A DNA stretch of 64,000 nt from Xanthocytophaga flava (GCF_030068545.1 NZ_JASJOR010000012.1:195204-259203); one strand, 5' to 3'; numbered from the stretch's first letter, positions 35,429-43,151 are shown. Program-made: numbers and translations. The notes: generated from the sequence alone by a model not told the origin.

Positions 35429-36256
35429 ATGTTAGAATCCGTCCTTCATTATATTCACACAAACTTTGACCAGGAGTTATCTTTGGATATCCTGGCCGAA
35501 CAGGCAAATTATTCTTCTTTTCATTTTCACAGGCTGTTTAAAGAGCAGATAGGAGAAGCACCTAAACAATACATACTTCGGTTACGGCTAGAGAAAGCTT
35601 GTAAAGACTTGATATTTTATCCTCATAAATCCATTTATGAAATTGCTTTGGATTGTGGATTTAGTTCTGCCTCAGTATTTGCCAGAGCCTTTCGGCGTAG
35701 ATACCAGATAAACGCAGAGCAATATCGGGAATTAGAGCTGCAAAAGCTTACACACAATACAACAACTGTCAGTTTATCAAGTGACCAGTTAGAGATAGTA
35801 CGAATGGAACGCTTTGTCATTGCATATGAGATTGCATTGCTTGATAAGGAAGAAAATAGTATGCAAGCATTCCGGAATATATATCAATGGGCCGAAGCAA
35901 GGGATATGACAGATCGTTACCCTCACTTTTATGGTGTATTTCTGGATTCGCCAGTTACTACAAAGATGGAGCAATGCCGCTATCTGGCTGGTATACGTGT
36001 ATACCCTTCTGAAAATATTCGGTTTACTGAAAAAATGATGGCGTTGGGGGGAGCTAAGCATGCACAGATTCAGATAACAGGAGGTATGTCTGAGGTGGTG
36101 AATTATGCACTTCATTTCAAAAAGCAATGGATTGCTCAGAGCGGATATGAGATTATTCCTGAATCCATAGGCTTTGAAGCTTTTTCTCAATTGGATTTCA
36201 ATTTACCTTATGCTTCTCATAACCGTAAGATCTGTATTGCTGTGCAGCCCAAATAG
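35429..36256 (+). CDS. AraC family regulator with GyrI-like effector-binding domain
   Basis: A 275-residue protein with an N-terminal AraC-type double HTH (about 1-100: LSLDILAEQANYSSFHFHRL and KSIYEIALDCGFSSASVFAR) and a C-terminal GyrI-like small-molecule-binding domain (about 115-270: VRMERFVIAYEIAL, CRYLAGIRVYP, IGFEAFSQLDFN). The architecture is that of Rob/SoxS-like multidrug or effector sensors. The gene is divergent from the amidohydrolase gene and upstream of an SDR gene on the same strand, about 100 nt away. Confidence 0.9.
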   Translation: MLESVLHYIHTNFDQELSLDILAEQANYSSFHFHRLFKEQIGEAPKQYILRLRLEKACKDLIFYPHKSIYEIALDCGFSSASVFARAFRRRYQINAEQYRELELQKLTHNTTTVSLSSDQLEIVRMERFVIAYEIALLDKEENSMQAFRNIYQWAEARDMTDRYPHFYGVFLDSPVTTKMEQCRYLAGIRVYPSENIRFTEKMMALGGAKHAQIQITGGMSEVVNYALHFKKQWIAQSGYEIIPESIGFEAFSQLDFNLPYASHNRKICIAVQPK

Positions 36257-36353
36257 CAAGAAATGCAAACTACTTAGCAAAAAGTGAACAATGCTTCTCT
36301 GTGTCAACCCCTACTTTTGAAGTGTTTATTTACTACTTTAAACCAACAGGACA

Positions 36354-37070
36354 ATGACAACAGAAAGCAAACACGTCATGATAGCCGGTGGTACTTCCGG
36401 AATAGGACTAGCTACTGCAAAGAAACTAATTGAAAAAGGTATCCGGATTACAATTACAGGACGTGATAATGAAAAACTACAGCACGTGTTAACTGAATTA
36501 GGTCCGCTGGCAAGTGGAGAAGTTGTAGATTCCTCTGATATAACACAATTGCAGGCTTTTATGAAAAAGATAGATCCTATTACAGATCTGGTGATTACCG
36601 TAAGCGGGGGAAAAGGTATGGGTTTATTTCGGGATCTGGACCTACAACAGTTAAAAGAAGGTTTTGAGGAAAAGCTGTTTCCGCAATTAGCTACCGCACA
36701 GGCTGCTATCCCATATATTGCCTCTCATGGTAGCATTACATTTGTGTCTGCTGCCAGTTCACAAGCCAAAAGAGAAGGAACAGGTGGTCTGGCGGCTATC
36801 AATGGCTCACTGGAAATTATGGTTCCTGTGTTAGCCAAAGAACTCAAACCCATTCGGGTAAATGCAGTTTCTCCTGGCGTGATTAATACTCCCTGGTGGA
36901 ATTTTTTGCCAGAAGAAACCAAACTGCAAACATTTCAGCAGCTAGCTCAATCAACTCCCGCAGAGAGAGTCGGGCAGCCCGAAGATATTGCAGCCGTTAT
37001 TGATACTCTCTTAGGCAATACTTTTATTACAGGGCAAGTGATAACAGTAGATGGAGGGTATAGTCTGTAA
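36354..37070 (+). CDS. SDR family oxidoreductase with altered catalytic motif
   Basis: A 238-residue Rossmann-fold protein with the NAD(P) motif GGTSGIG near the N-terminus, an SDR-type TVSGGKG strand and ITFVSAASSQ catalytic-serine strand, and RVNAVSPGVINTPWW and ITGQVITVDGG at the end. The usual Y-x-x-x-K pair is not visible after the serine: the aligned stretch reads GGLAAINGSLE, so Tyr and Lys appear replaced. A divergent SDR subgroup with this feature exists; the reaction may differ from a classical dehydrogenase. It follows the AraC/GyrI gene on the same strand and ends at a strong terminator. Confidence 0.85.
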   Translation: MTTESKHVMIAGGTSGIGLATAKKLIEKGIRITITGRDNEKLQHVLTELGPLASGEVVDSSDITQLQAFMKKIDPITDLVITVSGGKGMGLFRDLDLQQLKEGFEEKLFPQLATAQAAIPYIASHGSITFVSAASSQAKREGTGGLAAINGSLEIMVPVLAKELKPIRVNAVSPGVINTPWWNFLPEETKLQTFQQLAQSTPAERVGQPEDIAAVIDTLLGNTFITGQVITVDGGYSL

Positions 37071-37075
37071 TACTG

Positions 37076-37116
37076 ACAAGAAAAAAGACCTGAGGTGATC
37101 AGGTCTTTTTTCTTGT
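37076..37116. terminator. Bidirectional intrinsic terminator
   Basis: A perfect 18-bp inverted repeat (37076-37093 with 37099-37116) with a 5-nt loop and A/T runs in the arms. It lies between the convergent SDR and DUF892 genes and serves both. Confidence 0.9.
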
Positions 37117-37132
37117 GAACACGTCTATACGA

Positions 37133-37675
37133 TTATTCTGCCAACGCACGTTGATTCACAAATGATTCTGCAATATCTGTTAATAAGGTATCTGCATTTT
37201 TTTCTTCCTGTAATGTCTGAGCCAGTAAGGAAGCTGCCGTTTCATAACCTAGCAGACGTGCCAGTGTACGTAATGATCCATATGCAGCGATTTCATAGTG
37301 TTCCACTTTTTGAGAAGCGATGATAATACCTGCATCCCGGGTAAGTGTGCCTTCGATTGTTTCATCAATGAGTTCGTTGCCTTCTTCGAGCAAGCCTTTC
37401 ATGGCTTCACAGGTAACTTCAGAAGGTGTTTCATTGATTGAGCTGAATACTTGTTCCAGACGGCGTACATGGCCACGGGTTTCCTCTAAGTGTCTGGTAA
37501 TTGCAGTCTTAAGATCATTGGTGGTTGCAGCTTCTGCCATAGCTGGTAGTGTGTTCACCAATTTGTTCTCTGCATAATAAATGTCTCTTAATTCTTCAAG
37601 AAATAATTCGCGAAGTGATTCAACATTATCTGAACCAGAAAAGAAGTTTTTTACGGAATCTCCAAAAGAAGCCAT
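37133..37675 (-). CDS. Ferritin-like domain protein, DUF892 (YciE/YciF family)
   Basis: A 180-residue all-helical protein of the YciE/YciF family, a ferritin-like four-helix bundle with two glutamate/histidine metal motifs: LRDIYYAENKLVNTLPAMAE in helix 1, HLEETRGHVRRLEQVF in helix 2, HYEIAAYGSLRTLARLLG in helix 3 and QTLQEEKNADTLLTDIAE in helix 4. Such proteins are stress-induced in enterobacteria and bind a di-iron centre; the role here is inferred to be stress protection. It is a monocistronic gene flanked by the terminator and by the TonB-like cluster, from which it is separated by about 240 nt. Confidence 0.92.
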   Translation of the reverse strand: MASFGDSVKNFFSGSDNVESLRELFLEELRDIYYAENKLVNTLPAMAEAATTNDLKTAITRHLEETRGHVRRLEQVFSSINETPSEVTCEAMKGLLEEGNELIDETIEGTLTRDAGIIIASQKVEHYEIAAYGSLRTLARLLGYETAASLLAQTLQEEKNADTLLTDIAESFVNQRALAE

Positions 37676-37917
37676 ATTGAAATAGGATTAAAAGGTTTGT
37701 GTTAAAAAGAAAAGTTGTGTGCAAACCTGCCAAACATTTGTGCCAGTGGCAGGGTGATAGGAGAGAGTGTTGGCATTACTTTTTACCTGCCGCATTCCGT
37801 TGAATTAGCTTCCCGTTGGGGTGTTTTATACGCACTATATAGTTGGTAATTAGTTGATAATCAAAATTTTATCTGTATAAATGCTATGAAGGAGATAAAG
37901 GTGTGGAAGTATAATCT

Positions 37918-38349
37918 TTACTTCTGACTAAAGCGAATTGGTAAGCTGCATCGCATTCCCTGTAGTTGTGTTTCGTCGGGATTTTCTGGGTAGATCCAGT
38001 TAGGCATGAGTTTGATAACTCGTATGGCTTCTGCGTCAAAATCAGGGGTCAGACCTTTAGCTATTCCAGGCTCTACAATACTGCCATCTGGTTTGATTAG
38101 AAAGTTAACAAATACAACTCCTCCTATATCTGTCTTATTAGAAGGCCACTGGAGATTTTTCTTAAAGAAGCTATGCATGGCTTGCACACCTCCTGGAAAT
38201 TCAGGCATTACTTGTGGGTAAAGTAGACAAACAATTGCTGTATCCTCATCTAGCGTGTTGTCCTTCTTATCGAATTGCGGTTGTATCCTTTCCTTATTGA
38301 TGGAGCAGGATATCAAAATAAGGAGTATAAACAGTATACTTTTTCTCAT
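37918..38349 (-). CDS. TonB C-terminal-type domain lipoprotein (cluster member 7, last)
   Basis: A 143-residue lipoprotein with lipobox LISC. After a short linker comes the energy-transducer-TonB-type domain: PEFPGGVQAMHSFFKKNLQW, a FVNFLIKPDGSI strand pair, then LTPDFDAEAIRVIKLMPNW and a final CSLPIRFSQ strand. It belongs to the PDFD-type subgroup of the cluster. There is no cytoplasmic anchor and no Pro-rich spacer, so it is unlikely to work as a true TonB with ExbBD. It lies 19 nt after the preceding cluster member on the same strand. Confidence 0.85.
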   Translation of the reverse strand: MRKSILFILLILISCSINKERIQPQFDKKDNTLDEDTAIVCLLYPQVMPEFPGGVQAMHSFFKKNLQWPSNKTDIGGVVFVNFLIKPDGSIVEPGIAKGLTPDFDAEAIRVIKLMPNWIYPENPDETQLQGMRCSLPIRFSQK

Positions 38350-38368
38350 AAAATATAAGTAGCAGAGG

Positions 38369-38881
38369 TTACTTCTTCTTCCCAGAAAGAACGAAGCTGA
38401 TAGGTAGACTATATGGACTTGATATGTTGCGTCCTCCTGAAGATGCAGGTTTCCATTTAGGCATCAGTTTAATAATGCGTATAACTTCTTCATCACAACC
38501 ATAGCCAATACCTCTCTTTACTTTAATCTCGTCAATAGTGCCATCTATAGTAATAATAAAATGTATATATACAACACCTTCTATTTTTAATTTCTTAGCA
38601 ACTTCCGGATAGTGTAAGTTATTTTGTAGAAACTCGCGTAATTTGGGAATTCCTCCCGGAAACTCAGGCAGTTGTCCAAACCATGTAATTATGCGTGTTT
38701 CTTCATTTGCCTCAGATAAAGCTATTTTATCAGCGATAAATAAGCTATCTATGGAAGGAGGATCTTCTGCAGTAGCTGTAAATGTTAGAGCCTGTATTTT
38801 TCCAGAAACTTTTGGTTTTGACTGTTGAGCAAAGCAGACACCACAATTCAAAAGGAAAAGGAAGAATAGAGATTTTTTCAT
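38369..38881 (-). CDS. TonB C-terminal-type domain exported protein (cluster member 6)
   Basis: A 170-residue protein with a signal peptidase I signal (CFAQQ) instead of a lipobox. The domain has LPEFPGGIPKLREFLQNNLH, YIHFIITIDGTIDEIKVKRG, IGYGCDEEVIRIIKLMPKW and YSLPISFVLSGKK. It belongs to the Y-x-CD-x-EV subgroup. It is a soluble periplasmic form of the TonB domain, and its partner is unknown. It is flanked on both sides by paralogs in the same orientation. Confidence 0.85.
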   Translation of the reverse strand: MKKSLFFLFLLNCGVCFAQQSKPKVSGKIQALTFTATAEDPPSIDSLFIADKIALSEANEETRIITWFGQLPEFPGGIPKLREFLQNNLHYPEVAKKLKIEGVVYIHFIITIDGTIDEIKVKRGIGYGCDEEVIRIIKLMPKWKPASSGGRNISSPYSLPISFVLSGKKK

Positions 38882-38945
38882 AGGAAGATTCTGTTACCTG
38901 TTAGGTAGATGCAGAGAACTTCCTTTTTCCATAATCTAATACTGA

Positions 38946-39410
38946 TTAGTTGGGAGAGTTTGATGACAATATAAAACGAATAGGTAATGTATACTCTTGG
39001 GCTATTATTTCACCATATGATTTCCCTGGTTTCCATTTAGGCATATGCTGAACAACGCGTACGGCTTCTGCATCAAAATCCGGATGTATTCCTTTTATTA
39101 CTTCAATGTTGCTAATACTGCCATCCGTATTGACAAGAAATCGGACATATACAATTCCACTAGCATCCGCGGTGGTAGTTGGCCACCTGAGATTTTGATG
39201 TAAGTACGGACCTAATTCCCATATACCTCCAGGAAATTCGGGTCTTTGCTCTATAAAGCAGCCCCAGAACGCTACTGAATCTGTAGACACTGTAGTATCT
39301 ATGGTAGACTCTTCTTTCTGGGTTGAAGAAATGAATGGCTCATGATTAACACAGGATGAGAGAGTTGTCAGAAATAGAAAGAGTATGAACTTGACTATTT
39401 GAGAAACCAT
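38946..39410 (-). CDS. TonB C-terminal-type domain lipoprotein (cluster member 5)
   Basis: A 154-residue lipoprotein with lipobox LSSC. The frame reaches 39461, but ATG 39410 begins the signal peptide (MVSQIVKFILFLFLTTLSSC) and lies 5 nt after the stop of the preceding gene, so the two are almost certainly co-translated. The domain has RPEFPGGIWELGPYLHQNLR, YVRFLVNTDGSISNIEVIKG, IHPDFDAEAVRVVQHMPKW and YTLPIRFILSS. PDFD-type subgroup. Confidence 0.85.
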   Translation of the reverse strand: MVSQIVKFILFLFLTTLSSCVNHEPFISSTQKEESTIDTTVSTDSVAFWGCFIEQRPEFPGGIWELGPYLHQNLRWPTTTADASGIVYVRFLVNTDGSISNIEVIKGIHPDFDAEAVRVVQHMPKWKPGKSYGEIIAQEYTLPIRFILSSNSPN

Positions 39411-39415
39411 ACGAA

Positions 39416-39952
39416 TTACTTTGTAAGTGTGGAGAAACTTATAGGCAGAGTATAGCGACACGATACATTACGATGATTGAACTGTGCTGGTTTCCAGTTA
39501 GGCATGAGTTGAATCACTCGTAGGGCTTCTTTATCAAAGTCTGGCCCTATTCCTTTTAATACATGGATGTCTTCGAGGTGACCATCTTGTTGAACCCAAA
39601 AAGTAACGTATCCTACTCCACTTATATCAGATAAAGTGTGTGGATACTTCAGATGCTTTTGTATGAATGATTCCATTGCTTTTTTTCCACCAGGAAATTC
39701 AGGGAGAGTATCTACTACATAGCATTCGCTGTAAGAATGTCTATCTCTATTTAATTCTGCCAGATAATCCACCTGATAATCTGAATCAGAAACAAGAAGA
39801 TCTTCTGTTTTTTCATCCACTAACAATGTATCTGTTACCTTTTTCTGAGAAGCTATAGGAGAGGATTCATTCTTACAACCTGACAATAACACAATACCTA
39901 GAATGCAAAAGATACAATATGTGGATAGTTGCATTAGTGGTCGTTTCATCAT
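39416..39952 (-). CDS. TonB C-terminal-type domain lipoprotein (cluster member 4)
   Basis: A 178-residue lipoprotein with lipobox LLSGC after a short basic start; starts at the second or seventh codon are also possible. A long acidic linker is followed by LPEFPGGKKAMESFIQKHLK, YVTFWVQQDGHLEDIHVLKG, IGPDFDKEALRVIQLMPNW and YTLPISFSTLTK. PDFD-type subgroup. It lies 14 nt after member 3 and 5 nt before member 5, the tightest part of the array. Confidence 0.85.
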   Translation of the reverse strand: MMKRPLMQLSTYCIFCILGIVLLSGCKNESSPIASQKKVTDTLLVDEKTEDLLVSDSDYQVDYLAELNRDRHSYSECYVVDTLPEFPGGKKAMESFIQKHLKYPHTLSDISGVGYVTFWVQQDGHLEDIHVLKGIGPDFDKEALRVIQLMPNWKPAQFNHRNVSCRYTLPISFSTLTK

Positions 39953-39966
39953 ACTTGCTCTTTTGT

Positions 39967-40422
39967 TTATTTCCGGGCTATTCTGGTAGACTTAAACTCA
40001 ATAGGCAGAATGTAATTTACATCAATAGGGTGGCCTCCCTGAAGAGCAGGTTCCCAAACTGGCATATGTCTGACTAATCGTACTACTTCCTCATCACATC
40101 TATAGCCCAATCCTTTAATTACTTTTATATCCTGAAGCAGACCCTTGTCTCCTACAGTAAAGCTAACATATACTTTTCCTGTAACTTCGGCTTTTAGTGC
40201 TTCTGGTGGAGATTGCAGATTATCTGTAATGAATTGTTTCAATCCTTCTTCTCCACCCGGAAATTGTGGTGCTCGTTCGGAAAGTTTCGAATCAATGGTT
40301 GTGGTTTTATGAAGAGTAGGAAAATGTGTCTGATGAGAGTTAAATACTGTAACGTCTGTTTCTTTGTGAAAATCACAAGCTGTAAGAATAATTAGTAAGA
40401 TTACAGATGTATATTTTTGCAT
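39967..40422 (-). CDS. TonB C-terminal-type domain lipoprotein (cluster member 3)
   Basis: A 151-residue lipoprotein with lipobox LTAC. The frame runs on to 40587, overlapping the next gene, but ATG 40422 begins the signal peptide (MQKYTSVILLIILTAC), so the 55 extra residues are not used. The domain has APQFPGGEEGLKQFITDNLQ, YVSFTVGDKGLLQDIKVIKG, LGYRCDEEVVRLVRHMPVW and NYILPIEFKS. It is the only lipoprotein of the Y-x-CD-x-EV subgroup. Confidence 0.85.
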   Translation of the reverse strand: MQKYTSVILLIILTACDFHKETDVTVFNSHQTHFPTLHKTTTIDSKLSERAPQFPGGEEGLKQFITDNLQSPPEALKAEVTGKVYVSFTVGDKGLLQDIKVIKGLGYRCDEEVVRLVRHMPVWEPALQGGHPIDVNYILPIEFKSTRIARK

Positions 40423-40486
40423 ACACAAAATGCTGCTTTTAGTTGTTTTGCTATCTTCTATATGAATTGAATAGTAATGAAAAGCC

Positions 40487-40927
40487 TTATATGGCAAGAT
40501 AGAAGCTGATAGGTAGAATATATTTAATAGCCGTATTTCTTCCATTTTGTTGTGCAGGAACCCATTGTGGTATAAGATTAAGTACACGCACTACCTCCTC
40601 ATCACATCCATACCCTAAGCCTTGTAAAATCTGAGGGGATTTGATAAATCCTTTCTCATCTATTATAAAACCAGCATAGATTGTTCCCTGAACTTTGTTA
40701 TTCCTTGCCAGAGCAGGATATCTGAGATTTTTTTGAATAAGAGTATATAATGCAGAGATACCCTCCGGATATTGAGCAAGTTGCGCTGTCCAGAAAAGAG
40801 GTTGCTCACAATTCAGTGGCTGTAACGTTTTTGGGATTGACGTATTTAATTTGCTCTGTTTAACCTGAGCATAATTTGGAATCGAGAGAAGAAAAATAGA
40901 AAAGAGAATAACTATTGCCTTGTACAT
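40487..40927 (-). CDS. TonB C-terminal-type domain exported protein (cluster member 2)
   Basis: A 146-residue protein with a type I signal peptide (MYKAIVILFSIFLLSI, cleavage near NYAQ). ATG 40927 is chosen over the frame start at 40972 for that reason. The PEFPGG motif is degenerate here (YPEGISALYTLIQKNLRYP), followed by YAGFIIDEKGFIKSPQILQG, LGYGCDEEVVRVLNLIPQW and YILPISFYLAI. Y-x-CD-x-EV subgroup. A decayed copy lies between this gene and member 1. Confidence 0.83.
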   Translation of the reverse strand: MYKAIVILFSIFLLSIPNYAQVKQSKLNTSIPKTLQPLNCEQPLFWTAQLAQYPEGISALYTLIQKNLRYPALARNNKVQGTIYAGFIIDEKGFIKSPQILQGLGYGCDEEVVRVLNLIPQWVPAQQNGRNTAIKYILPISFYLAI

Positions 40928-41009
40928 AAAGCAGTATTTTCTGCTTTGATGCACAAGACATCTTTTTTCCATAACAGCAAATGAAAATTTCTGTTATTAT
41001 TTACCTATA

Positions 41010-41195
41010 ACTTATTGTCCAGAGCCAAAAACAGATGGGAAACGAATATCTGACAGACACTTTTTGATTGTTTTGAAAACCTGACTACCATTTCGGCATG
41101 ATTTTAAGTACACGAGCCACTTCCTCGTCGCAACTATATCTTATGTCGGTTAAAAAGTTTTCATAGGAAATAATAAGAATAACCCTCATTGCTGG
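41010..41195 (-). pseudogene. Decayed TonB-type domain gene
   Basis: Minus-strand frame reading RVILIISYENFLTDIR then YSCDEEVARVLKIMPKW, an unmistakable match to the cluster members' domain, interrupted by TAG (41085-41087) exactly after the conserved Trp. In the same frame beyond the stop the homology continues (NNQKVSVRYSFPICF). Upstream of about 41190 there is no signal peptide or PEFPGG motif, and several residues are missing before YSCDEE. It is therefore a 5'-truncated remnant with a nonsense codon. Confidence 0.8.
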
Positions 41196-41238
41196 CTAGG
41201 GCTATAAGAGGGATTTTCAGATATTATGAAAGAACTAA

Positions 41239-41649
41239 CTATTTACGTGTTAACCCAAAATTGACTGGTATAGCAAATCTTACTGGTACTGGTTGGCCAT
41301 TTAGAATACCTGGGCTCCATGTTGGCATAAGCCTAAGCACTCTAAGAACTTCTTGATCACACCCATACCCGATTCCTTTGGCAATAAAAAGATTCTGGAT
41401 GGTTCCATCTTTTCCAATGACAAATGATGCGAAAACTGTTCCTGTTACATTGGCTTTAAGAGCTTCTTCAGGATAGTTTAAATTCTTTTCTATAAACTTG
41501 CTCAATTTTGGAATCCCTCCCGGAAATTCAGGCATGTGATCTACAAAAAGATATACACTGTCACTGGTTGATTCTGTTGGAGTCTTAGTCTGGGCAGAAA
41601 TACAGGTAATAGTACTCAGAGAGATAATAAGAGTATAAATATACTTCAT
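41239..41649 (-). CDS. TonB C-terminal-type domain exported protein (cluster member 1, first)
   Basis: A 136-residue protein with a type I signal peptide (MKYIYTLIISLSTITCISAQ). ATG 41649 is preferred over 41658. The domain has MPEFPGGIPKLSKFIEKNLN, FASFVIGKDGTIQNLFIAKG, IGYGCDQEVLRVLRLMPTW and RFAIPVNFGL. Y-x-CD-x-EV subgroup. A terminator-like hairpin (41664-41688) lies 14 nt before the start, so a promoter would have to be upstream of that hairpin or transcription must read through from the guanylyltransferase gene. Confidence 0.85.
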   Translation of the reverse strand: MKYIYTLIISLSTITCISAQTKTPTESTSDSVYLFVDHMPEFPGGIPKLSKFIEKNLNYPEEALKANVTGTVFASFVIGKDGTIQNLFIAKGIGYGCDQEVLRVLRLMPTWSPGILNGQPVPVRFAIPVNFGLTRK

Positions 41650-41663
41650 AATAGACATAAAAT

Positions 41664-41688
41664 TACCCTCATGTTAAGCATGAGGGTA
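41664..41688 (-). terminator. Hairpin between manC-like gene and TonB-like array
   Basis: A perfect 10-bp stem (41664-41673 with 41679-41688) with a 5-nt loop and AATTTTA after it on the minus strand, 36 nt beyond the guanylyltransferase stop. It looks like that gene's terminator, yet its tail contains the first possible ATG (41658) of the TonB-type array. Confidence 0.6.
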
Positions 41689-41723
41689 GGTATAGAAGAT
41701 TAAATAGTAAGCAATTGTGTTAA

Positions 41724-42806
41724 TTAAACAAATTCGTTTCCTTTATTCTTCGCATCATTGACAAACTCCTTTACTTTCTGTTCATCATCTTTGCGGCAGA
41801 TCAGAAGTACATTATCATATTCTGCAACGATAAATCCATCCAGACCATTAATAGCAATCAGACGATCTTTAGGAGTTTTGATGATGCAGTTTTTGGTATC
41901 ATACAACATCACACTCCCATCAATAACATTTTCATGCTCATCTTTATCGGATACTTCATACAATGATTTCCATGTTCCCAGGTCAGACCAGCCAAAGTCG
42001 CTTAATACTACATAGACGTCCCCAGCCTTATCTGCTTTTTCCATAATGCCTACATCAATAGAGATACTTTTACACCAGGAATAGGCTTTGTCTATATAAG
42101 TAGATTCTTCTGTAGTGAAGTAGAATGGTTTGCCATCTTCAAATGCTTCTGCTATATCCGGAAGATACTGCAGGAAATTTTGAGTTACAGTCTGTGCATT
42201 CCAGACAAAGATCCCTGCATTCCATACATAGTCTCCACTCTCAATAAATTTTTTAGCATATTCCAGACTTGGTTTTTCTGTAAAGGTTTTTACTTTCAGA
42301 ACATCTTCTCCATCTTCTGGATGAAACTGAATATAGCCATACCCTGTATCAGGGCGACTAGGTTTAATTCCCAGTGTTACAATTTTATTTGTTTCTGTAG
42401 TAGCTTTCAGTGCTTTCTGGATATCCGCTCTAAATGCTTCTTCTTTTAATATGATATGATCCGCAGGAGCTATAACCAGATTGGCATGAGGATCTTTATG
42501 AGCAATTTTGTAGGCTGCATACGCGATACAAGGAGCTGTGTTGCGACGAGCTGGTTCCAGTAATATCTGATCGTAGGAGAGCTGTGGTAGTTGCTGTTTT
42601 ACCAAGTCTCTGTATTCTGCACTAGTTACAACATATATATTTTCGGGTGGACAGATACCATCAAAACGATCAGCAGTTTGTTGGAGCAGAGTCCGGCCTG
42701 TTCCTAATACGTCATGAAACTGCTTGGGATTACTGGTGCGACTAAACGGCCAGAAGCGTGTGCCTACACCTCCTGCCATAATAATAACATAGTTGTTTTT
42801 GCTCAT
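41724..42806 (-). CDS. manC: Mannose-1-phosphate guanylyltransferase
   Basis: A 360-residue single-domain GDP-mannose pyrophosphorylase: mannose 1-phosphate + GTP gives GDP-mannose, used for glycans and cell-surface sugars. Nucleotidyltransferase motifs are visible: IIMAGGVGTRFWPFSRTSNP near the N-terminus, PKQFHDVLG, and FTEKPSLEYAKKFIESGDYVW with WNAGIFVW in the middle. The C-terminal phosphomannose isomerase domain of bifunctional enzymes is absent; a separate isomerase-type cupin gene lies at 49935. An AAAGGA Shine-Dalgarno-like sequence precedes the ATG. A leader of up to about 310 nt with an internal terminator-like hairpin lies upstream, suggesting regulated read-through. Confidence 0.93.
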   Translation of the reverse strand: MSKNNYVIIMAGGVGTRFWPFSRTSNPKQFHDVLGTGRTLLQQTADRFDGICPPENIYVVTSAEYRDLVKQQLPQLSYDQILLEPARRNTAPCIAYAAYKIAHKDPHANLVIAPADHIILKEEAFRADIQKALKATTETNKIVTLGIKPSRPDTGYGYIQFHPEDGEDVLKVKTFTEKPSLEYAKKFIESGDYVWNAGIFVWNAQTVTQNFLQYLPDIAEAFEDGKPFYFTTEESTYIDKAYSWCKSISIDVGIMEKADKAGDVYVVLSDFGWSDLGTWKSLYEVSDKDEHENVIDGSVMLYDTKNCIIKTPKDRLIAINGLDGFIVAEYDNVLLICRKDDEQKVKEFVNDAKNKGNEFV

Positions 42807-42852
42807 TACTGGTTCCTTTATGTAATTGTTATTCGTACGTTAATTAATTTTT

Positions 42853-42881
42853 AAAAAAATCTTACATCCCCTTTGTAAGAT
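42853..42881 (-). terminator. Intrinsic terminator or attenuator in manC leader
   Basis: On the minus strand an 8-bp stem (42859-42866 with 42874-42881) with a 7-nt loop is followed by a run of about seven T. It sits 46 nt upstream of the guanylyltransferase ATG, with no protein gene before it, so it either ends a small RNA or attenuates manC. Confidence 0.6.
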
Positions 42882-43117
42882 AGAAATAATAAGTATATAT
42901 GTTAAATATTTTTCCAGTAGTTGTATGAATATTTGATTTGTCCAACTAATCAAAAGAAAAATATAGTACTAAATCTGCCTGGTAGTATGAAATATTATTT
43001 TACAAAAAAGCATCTATAGAAAAAATCATATTTGATTAAATGTGATTTTGGATTCATTTTATTTTATAGAATGCGTCTTTTGCCATTTAACTTACTGTAA
43101 GAAAGCTCCCCTATATT
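42882..43117 (-). ncRNA. Candidate sRNA or long leader RNA upstream of manC
   Basis: The stretch is bounded by a full-consensus minus-strand promoter (43121-43151) and an intrinsic terminator (42853-42881), giving a transcript of about 260 nt, or the 5' part of a 310-nt manC leader. Inside are an imperfect 12-bp hairpin (43022-43033 with 43038-43049) and a 10-codon frame (43054-43086, MAKDAFYKIK). It does not resemble a known RNA family to me. Confidence 0.4.
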
Positions 43118-43120
43118 CGG

Positions 43121-43151
43121 CAAATGTAAGAATAGTAACCAACCTGTCAAA
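43121..43151 (-). promoter_or_regulatory. Consensus promoter of the manC leader/sRNA
   Basis: On the minus strand TTTG (43148-43151), a 19-nt spacer and TACATTTG (43121-43128): a perfect match to the Bacteroidota primary promoter, 315 nt from the manC start. Confidence 0.65.

Noticed and set aside
40423..40587. N-terminal extension of TonB-type member 3 overlapping member 2
   Set aside because: A lipoprotein signal peptide starts at 40422, so the 55 extra codons are unlikely to be translated.
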